DNA of 64,000 nucleotides from assembly GCF_028858725.1 (NCBI RefSeq), contig NC_084763.1, positions 55,699,152 through 55,763,151 on the forward strand, in the 5' to 3' direction. This DNA comes from Colius striatus (Eukaryota; Chordata; Aves; Coliiformes; Coliidae). The notes under the pieces were generated by a model. That model searched no databases, was not told where the DNA came from, and was given only the letters and a program-made list of their open reading frames with translations. Shown in pieces: positions 56,794 through 64,000 of the stretch; the first letter of the stretch is position 1, and each line of letters opens with the position of its first letter. Position numbers and translations under genes: made by a program.

Positions 56794-59700
56794 CTGAAAA
56801 AAGAATAATCACTTATTAGATGTATAGTATAGAGGAAGCTTTCACTTTTATCCCTCCCTCCTAAAAGACCCATTGTCACTACCCTTTCCTGTAAACAAAT
56901 TCAGTCCCTGAGCAACAAAGCTTTGAAACTAAATACGAAAATCAGCTAATAGATAATTAAAATGAAGCATCTCCTAATAATGTCACCACCACACAACCCC
57001 AGGAACACCTGAATCCAGCACTCCCCTTTTCCTGCACAGATGCAGCCAGAAAGCCAGGACCTGCAAGCCTGTCTGAGTGTGATTTGTGCCTGTCCCCACT
57101 GCACCTCCCCAGCTTACATTACAGAAAGTAATGTTAGCAAGTGATGGAGCTGTTTAGATCTTCCTGACCTGTGCTGGTACGAAGTCCAGGCAAAAAAGTG
57201 CTGAACGTCATCTAGGTGCAAACTTTGAGACAATACTCAACAAAACCCAGAACCTTTGTGCTCTCGTGTAACACCAAAAGCGTGGGGAAGACAGGCACAG
57301 ACTCAAATCATTACTGTTTGTCTTCAGTTTTAAGCTTTGCTTTAGTTTTACCCTGTAATTTTAAAAGATTCTTTAAAGTTCACTTACATCATCATATTGG
57401 AAGTTCACAAAACCCTGCTGAGATGCATCCCTTCTTCTAAAACATTCTGCATTAGGAAAACAAAACAGAAGCCAGGTAAGAAGAATTAGAGTTCATCAAG
57501 TTAAAAATGGCCAGTGCTTTCATAGAATCCTCCAAGTCACAGGAATGAGAACTCATCGAGTGCTGCAATTCCTTCCAAGAATTCATTTCCCATTCTTAAT
57601 TTTCCTGTTTATCATAAGTGACCCTTTATCTTCTGTTTACAGCTTCAGAATTTTGCTAACATGACTCTTCTAGTCTCTAGAATCAACCCTGAATTAGTTT
57701 TAAGTCTATTTTTCAATGATAATTAAAAAAACCCCCATCCTTATCTGTAACTGTCCCAGTTCTGCCTGTAAACTATTGAAAGAAACCTATTTTGTGGTAT
57801 GTAAAAGGTCAAGTTGAACTTGAGGTGAGGAATCAGATATCATTAAATAAAAACCTATTCTGGAGCTGAGAGTAAGAAAGCTGTAAGCCAGCATACCAGT
57901 GAGAGCTCTGAGTTTCACACAGCAGGCGATGTAATCATCAAAGGTAATCTTGCCTTGAGTGCTGTACCGCTTTGTGATTGCAGTCACTGCCTGTGGGCTC
58001 AGTCTGAATCCTGTTTGAAAAGAGAAAGTCCCTTTTGAAAACACAGGTAGGTTACCAGAATCCAGCCTGTTCTACATTGGAAAGATCATGTGTCAGTTAC
58101 TGCAGTAAGTCAGTCAGAAGCAAGAACATTTGCCAGCTTACCCATATTCATCAAGGCTTTCTCCAGCTCTTGACGATCCACTGTACCACTTCTATCGTTG
58201 TCAAAACTTAGGAAGTGTTGCTTCCAGCCATTAACCACAGCCCAGAGTTCTTTAAATTCATTAAATCCCAGCGTGCCAGACATATCTCTCTGATTCCAGA
58301 GCTAAGGAAAACATTTCTTAACTTCTCCCCCCCAAAAAGCCCCGTCTTCAATGGAAATTTGGGCTTTTTAGCATCTATAGTTAAAAACTCTTTCTTGAAG
58401 GTCAATGTTAACAATCATTTCCTTGCTTTTCTGGCAGAAAACTCAAGCATCTCACAGCACAGAGATAATACTACTGACAAAAACCAAAGGTCAGAAAACT
58501 TGCTCTCCTTGCTTCTCAGTGAAACCTGATAAAACTATTTCTTCTTTGTGAATTTAACTTAGTTCACGCGCTTTCTCCCTACCACAGTGTAACTCTTGCC
58601 AATGGAATACATACCCAAATGAAAACAGATGCCAAATGAAAAACTGCTTCAAGTCAGAGCAGAGTCAATTCTCCCACATTCTAAGCAGTTTGTCCAGGGT
58701 GAGCTAACAGCCCTTCCAGTTTCATTTCTGCTTTTTTCAACAGCAAAACATCAGAACATGATCATTTGAGTTTTGACTAAAAGACTATGAAGAATCCGAC
58801 ATGGCACAGGATACCTGAGTCATCCATTGGTCTTCCTGCTGAATGCAATCCACCATCTCATTACATAATCAAACCTGACTCATTCAAGGAACAGGATTTA
58901 GGGGGACTGACTGTATTCAAGCTGCTAGCACAAATTCTTCCTTATTAGGAAGGATTACATTAGAAATTGAAATGCACAACAAGCCATTTGCACAAAACTC
59001 TGAGCTGCCAGACTTGGCTCTTCATACCCTCAGCAGAGACACAGTCCCTGAGGCTTAGAGAGATACCACTTGTAGGGACAAGACAGTCCCAAAAAGCCTC
59101 ATCTACAATTATTATTTCATCTTGTAAAACAAGTAAGAATAGGACTTTGTAGGACCATGATCTCAAATAGGAGCTGAATGGGAATTACAAAGCATTTCCC
59201 AATTTTTTTACACCTTCTCATCTTTGCTTCCATAATGCCCAAATGTTTCCATTTCAACAGCAAAGGATACATCCAACATTGAGATCATAAGTCTGCAAGT
59301 CTCCAGGTTGAAAGCTGTTTAAAGTAGAAAAAGGCAAAAATAGGTAAAAGATTTTCAGTTGTTTGTCTAAATGTAACATTTTATCATTATATACTGAAAA
59401 GCAATTTAATGTATAAAGTAGCATATAATTGCTTCCACTGTATTCAGCCATATCATATTTTGATCCAAGTAAGAGCTCTGAATCATTTAATCACTGTTAG
59501 AAAAACTGACAGCAGACAATCTGGAAGCAGTTCAGGCTCTATTTTAAATTAGTTTGCTTCTGTCTCAATACATAAAGGTTTGTGTTTCAGGCAAAGTGGA
59601 CATGAATATTTCCCCATAGTCACCACTTGACCTAAGCCACAGTTAATGCAGCTCAGTTTTGTGAGCTGAGCTGAGTATCCCAACGGAGGGATACTGCCCT

Positions 59701-62700
59701 ACATGTTTTCGGTCAATATCAAAGCTCAATTCAAAACCAAAGCAAACCACCTTTTTAAGAACAGGCTGGCCATTACAAAACAAATCCAAACACTTCTCCA
59801 ACTCCAAAGCCCTGCACCAGGCGACTAAGGAGGCTGAGAAAGGAACCCAATGCAGAGGATTTACATTTCAAAGCAGCCCATATGGAAAGCAAGCCCATTT
59901 ATCATGCAAATACAAAACCCACTCTGCAGAAGGCACAACTGCAAGCATGTTCTTGTAGATGGCAGAATTAGTATGCTTTAGGGCTGGGGGTTTTTTTTTT
60001 GGCTTATTTAAATCAATAACTTACGTTTATAGGCTCCTGCAATCCCTGACTGGGTGAGACATCTCTGTAGCTCATCAGCATCTATTTGTCCATCCTTTCG
60101 ATAACAGAAGATGTATCAGCTATTGTTTCAGTTCCCTCTCCCAGGCTGGTTATCCTCAGTACCCCACTCCCTTTTTTAGTGGCACTACATTAGTTACCCT
60201 TTTAAGGAACAACTGGTTCTGTCTGCTGTATGACAGAAACTGCCTTTTATATCTGTAATGATGTTTCTTTAGTTGATATTTTTGCAACATGCATTACCTT
60301 TCCCACCTAGAGATGTACTAAAAAAGTCAACAGGATAGGCATGTTTACTCTAAACTTAAAACAAAAACCAACAAACACACATCAAATATTGGGAGCATGT
60401 ACTTGAGAGCCAGCTGCACTGAAACCAAGGTGCAAAACCTTGAACAGAAAGAGTTTTCCTCGAAGTTCTAATTGTAATTTAGTGGGTATTGTAGTTACTT
60501 GAGATTGTGTGTTTCTGATCTCACTGCTACAGTAGGAATCCAGAGCATCCCTAGCCTCTTCTCAAGACAGCTCTAAGACATACAAATCTAACTCCCCCCT
60601 GTTTTGGGGGGAATAGCAAGTTGTTAGCAGAACAAACAAAAGCAGAAAGCAAAGAACGTTTGAAAGAAAAACAAAACAAACACAGAAAAAGATACCTATC
60701 AGCATAGTTTGAAAACGACTCACTTCCAATGCATCCTGCTCAGGGCAAAACAGAGAAAACAACTGCCAACTCATGGGAAGCACTGAGCTGTCAAAAGTGG
60801 AGCTGGAATTCTTGGGTCACATTCCTCACACACCCAACAAGAAGTTCGGTTCAGAGAGAGTTTATGTATAATTTAACCTCATTCGAGGATGGAACATTTT
60901 ATCTGTAGATATAAAAAACGATGTAACTTTTGTAAAGCATTAAACAGCGACAAGAGAGTTGCTTTATATTTGAAACAAATTATTTGCTCAGTGTTTTTAA
61001 ATCCAGCAACCATTTTTTTCTTCTTTGAAAAGCAGAGTTATGCTACTAAATGACATGGTGGGAATGGCACAGCCAGGTAACTTTCAGAAATAAAGTGTCA
61101 TTATTTATAGGACAAATATCAGTTAATATGTTAAATGATATTTGATGAGGTCTGATAAAAACAATGCTTTGATTGTAGGTAAAACTAATGGCAGCTAAAC
61201 CCAAAACTGCTAAGAATCTACTGCATCAGTCTTAATTGTACAGATGCATTGAAAGCTTTACATTCACAGGAGAACTTTTTTTATCAATAGAGATTTGAAA
61301 GAGCCATGCACATTAAGCAGCAAATCTCTTCAAAGCCCTCCTGCCTTCTGAAACAAAGGCAAGATCTGGATAACTTTAAAAGCATGACTTGTAATTGTGA
61401 TTGACATTACCAAAAAGATGCTTCATTTTGTTATGCTTTTAAAGTTATTTTTTAGTGGAACTGAAGCAGTTGAAGTAGACAAGGCACAGGGGCTTTGTGA
61501 ACAAGCTAAACAAAGAACATTATTGCTTCCTATGAAGACAGACTCAATCAATTGAATAAAGAAACAAGACTTTCTTCTGTAAACAAATTCCTCAAATCTA
61601 AGACAAGTTCTCTGCTGCAAACTATTTCAAAGAAAGCTCAGAGATAATGTTTGTTATATAGGCATAAAAACAACAGAAAGAGCAGAAAAACTTCACTAAT
61701 AAAAGGAAAAACTTCACTAATTCTACAGGAAGTACTTATGGAAAACTGTGAGATGTGGCTTTTCACAGACTTGCTCCGATGGCTGTAAAAGCAACTGTAA
61801 CTTATCCCTTCTGTTTCACTGGCTCCTTACAGGGATTTTACTCTGAAACCAACTCTTCCAAGGACAACATTTTGAAAGCTACCCAGTTTATTTCAATAAG
61901 GACTGCTCTGTGCTTTCCTGAGGTCCTGTTTCTGCCACCTCTCCTCCACAGCACTGCATCCCGTTTCCTCTTTACACTAGGAGCTTACTCCTTCTTATGT
62001 CAGTTACTGGCTCCACTGCTAGGACTTGGGGCACAGATCCAACTGGCACCTGGATGCAGAGGAATCTCAGCTGGCAGGCAAACTGTCAGCACGTTCAGCA
62101 GAACTCAGCTTGGGCTCCACCTTACCACAGAGGCCTGACTCACTATACATAGGTCATTCCAAGGTTCTCGTGTACTACACAAATAACACAGACTACATAA
62201 TATAGTAAGACTGTGAGATGCATTATTAATTCAAAAGAACATGGTAGAGAACATAAATAACCCAAATTACAGTCTTAAACCAGGCATTTAAACATCACTT
62301 AATGTTGAATTCAAACTTTCACGTTGTGTTTATTGTCTACCTGTGGACAACAGATCAGGAGCAGAGCTTTAGATCTGCCCACACCCTAGCAATAAATAGC
62401 TACACATATGGCCAAAGACAGAACTTCTGCTCTATAAAACTAACTCCTTTGCTCCTAAACTTTGTAATATAGTTCAAGAACCACTTATTTCGAAATAATC
62501 ATGCAAAACCAACAGAGGCCACAAAATTACAGGAAAGAAATGAAAAAACGAAGTGCAGAACGACAGGAAGGGAAAAAAGAAAAGGCCTGTATCAAAGTTG
62601 TGAATGCTTTTCCCTCTAAAACAATAATCAGTAAATCCCACCAGCAAATCCAGGCATTGGCACAACTCAGGACTGCTTTGCCATTTTCGAGTCTACTTAA

Positions 62701-64000
62701 GACTGTGTAATGTTCTCTCTTAGTATTTCCTGCTCTTTGCCAGGCCAGCTCCACAGCCCAAACATCCCATTGTTTCTGGCTTCCTTCTTGTGAAGCTGAC
62801 AGCATTCCCCATCTCAGAGCTGAGCACAGCATTTCATGTAACTATATAGCCCCTGCATATACTTACAGAGGAGCTATAGTGCTTACATACATCTACACAC
62901 TATACAGAAACTGACAGCACTATTCAAACTGCACAGTAACAGTGTGTGTTTGTAGCTACATAGTATAGCTCCACAGCCATATACAGCAGATGGGCTAAGA
63001 AAAACCATTCTGATTGGGGGTTTTTATTGAGAACTTGGAACAACAGTTTTCCTCACTGCAAATATGAGACACTGCTCTTTCCCAAAGCTAAGGTAGAAGT
63101 TGTGCCCCAGAAAAAAATCATCCAAGAAATTATAAAACCAAAGTTTACCTGCCCTGCTACTGTAGCAAAATAGCCATACAAAGGATCCTGAGCTTGTCCA
63201 GGGAAGGCTGGTCCTCCTGGAGCTCCTCCATACTTAAGAAAACAAGAGAAAAGAACTAAATCAATGACTCAGTTAATTGTTAAGAAACCGTTGTGTTTCA
63301 GAATCAACTCGTGGTTTTATATACACACCATACCAACAAAAGTCAGGCCAATGAAAAAGGAAGTTCCTTTCTTTCTTAAATTAAAAGGACACAATCTTGC
63401 AATCAATATATTTATTCTGATTTCAGCAGATCCCTGTAAATCTTTGCACAAGAGCAACCCAGTCATGTAGATACAGTACAAGTATCTCATCAAGACTGAA
63501 TGTTAGTCTACTACTACAAGGAAACAGTGAAGATAACACTACTAGGGACACCACAGATTTTTCTTTCTGCTTCAAAAAAAGTCGAGCAAGACACATCTCC
63601 GGGGAAAACACCTCGAAGAATAACCACAAAGCACCGAATTTGCGTGCACCGAAAAGCACGCAATGACACAATTTGTTTGCGTGAGCTCCACCAAGAGCCT
63701 TGCCGAGAATGAGAATACATCTTTTGAAGCTAGCCGAAATCGGACCAGCTGTACCTTGCCGCTTGGCTACTTACGGATCCCATCAAACGAAAACGGCTTC
63801 ACGCTGGGTATGAGACACAAGGCCTCAGCCCGGGGCATCGTGTGGGGAGCCGACACCCCCACAACTGACCCTCGCCACAACCTCTCCTCTCCCCCCCCCC
63901 GCCCGCTGGGAGCCCCGGGCCGGCTCCAGCAGCTCCTCCCGCAGGGGACCCCCGGCCGGGACGCGGGGAGAGCCGGGCAGAGCCTTGACGCTTACCGGTG
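56767..64000 (-). CDS. SRI: SRI, sorcin (penta-EF-hand Ca2+-binding protein), nearly complete
   Basis: Small cytosolic protein that moves to membranes on Ca2+ binding and modulates ryanodine receptors and other Ca2+ handlers (known family role). Exons 2 to 8 in the window give 181 residues plus stop; the human protein is 198, which leaves about 17 residues for exon 1 outside. Order: Gly/Pro-rich N-terminal part ([13 protein letters not shown]), EF1 ([12 protein letters not shown]), EF2 with a canonical loop [14 protein letters not shown]3 with a canonical loop [12 protein letters not shown], then two degenerate hands ([25 protein letters not shown]) typical of the dimerising end, finishing CVMSI. 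Convergent to ADAM22. No frame breaks. Confidence 0.95.
56794..57387 (-). other. SRI intron
   Basis: Nothing recognised. Confidence 0.8.
57388..57446 (-). CDS. SRI: SRI exon: fifth EF-hand
   Basis: 59 nt, (E)[19 protein letters not shown]; donor gtaagt, acceptor taatgcag on the minus strand. EF5 lacks acidic ligands and normally serves for dimerisation. The mammalian start of this segment is DSFRRRD. Confidence 0.93.
57447..57896 (-). other. SRI intron
   Basis: Nothing recognised. Confidence 0.8.
57897..58010 (-). CDS. SRI: SRI exon: fourth EF-hand
   Basis: 114 nt, [20 protein letters not shown] then [17 protein letters not shown]; acceptor caaacag, donor gtatgc. Split codons at both ends. 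Confidence 0.95.
58142..58289 (-). CDS. SRI: SRI exon: EF2 and EF3 Ca2+-binding loops
   Basis: 148 nt, [20 protein letters not shown] then [20 protein letters not shown] and ELEKALMNM. Holds most of EF2 and all of EF3, both with complete D-x-D-x-S-G ligands and a final Glu. Acceptor ggaatcag, donor gtaagc. Confidence 0.95.
58290..59270 (-). other. SRI intron
   Basis: Nothing recognised. Confidence 0.8.
59271..59314 (-). CDS. SRI: SRI exon: linker helix into EF2
   Basis: 44 nt, (P)[14 protein letters not shown]; acceptor tttaaacag, donor gtatcc. The final D is the first ligand of EF2. Confidence 0.94.
59315..60024 (-). other. SRI intron
   Basis: Nothing recognised. Confidence 0.8.
60025..60094 (-). 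CDS. SRI: SRI exon: first EF-hand
   Basis: 70 nt, [20 protein letters not shown] then AYK and one base; acceptor atcgaaag (weak pyrimidine tract), donor gtaagt. DGQIDADEL completes the EF1 loop. Confidence 0.95.
60095..63148 (-). other. SRI intron
   Basis: Unique AT-rich sequence; a short duplication of aaaacttcactaat near 61687. No exon seen. Confidence 0.75.
63149..63232 (-). CDS. SRI: SRI exon 2: Gly/Pro-rich N-terminal region
   Basis: 28 whole codons, [20 protein letters not shown] then YFATVAGQ; acceptor ttcttaag, donor gtaaac. Phase 0 at both ends. Confidence 0.94.
63233..63995 (-). other. SRI first intron
   Basis: AT-rich at the exon 2 side, turning CpG-rich toward the promoter from about 63770, with a C-run near 63890. 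Confidence 0.7.
63770..64000. promoter_or_regulatory. CpG-rich stretch at the SRI promoter side
   Basis: CpG dinucleotides and G+C content rise sharply compared with the AT-rich sequence to the left. This fits the downstream shoulder of a CpG-island promoter for SRI; the core promoter would lie beyond the right edge. Confidence 0.65.
63996..64000 (-). CDS. SRI: SRI probable 3' edge of exon 1
   Basis: On the minus strand CACCG is followed by a strong donor gtaagc, in a CpG-rich setting. Phase 0 would make the last codon CCG. Only five bases are visible, so the call rests on the donor and on the missing ~17 residues. Confidence 0.5.

Overview
This is vertebrate, specifically avian, genomic DNA. 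Single-copy sequence is split into short exons with GT/AG introns, CR1-type LINE fragments with the typical bird 3' end occur throughout, and two solo LTRs of avian endogenous retrovirus type are present. I cannot name the species; the repeats look neoavian.

Layout: two protein genes lie tail to tail. Positions 3017-48243 (+) hold the 3' two thirds of ADAM22, the catalytically dead ADAM-family receptor for LGI1. I can follow it exon by exon, with matching splice phases, from the furin site at the end of the prodomain through the metalloprotease-like, disintegrin, cysteine-rich, EGF-like and transmembrane parts to the C-terminal PDZ ligand ETSI. The 5' exons lie left of the window. Positions 56767 to the right edge (-) hold SRI (sorcin), a penta-EF-hand calcium sensor. 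Exons 2 to the stop are complete, and the 3' edge of exon 1 probably sits in the last five bases, next to a CpG-rich promoter-proximal stretch. The 8.5 kb between the two stop codons holds both 3' UTRs, a 57-bp minisatellite and a solo LTR.

The most informative region is the ADAM22 cytoplasmic tail (27 to 48 kb). It has a previously unfamiliar (to me) alternative terminal exon that would remove the PDZ ligand, an 18-nt microexon, a pair of in-frame donors 87 nt apart, and an 87-nt cassette exon inside a 12.4 kb intron. All of these keep frame, so the tail that recruits 14-3-3 and PSD-95-type partners can be built modularly.

Non-coding items worth attention are a 37-bp near-perfect hairpin at 6424-6501, an intact-edged 1046-bp solo LTR with a 6-bp target duplication only 88 bp upstream of an ADAM22 exon, four identical 37-bp tandem copies, and a mixed 17/18-bp minisatellite. 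I saw no bacterial-type, viral-coding or CRISPR system. All assignments rest on reading the sequence and on remembered family sequences; no search was run.
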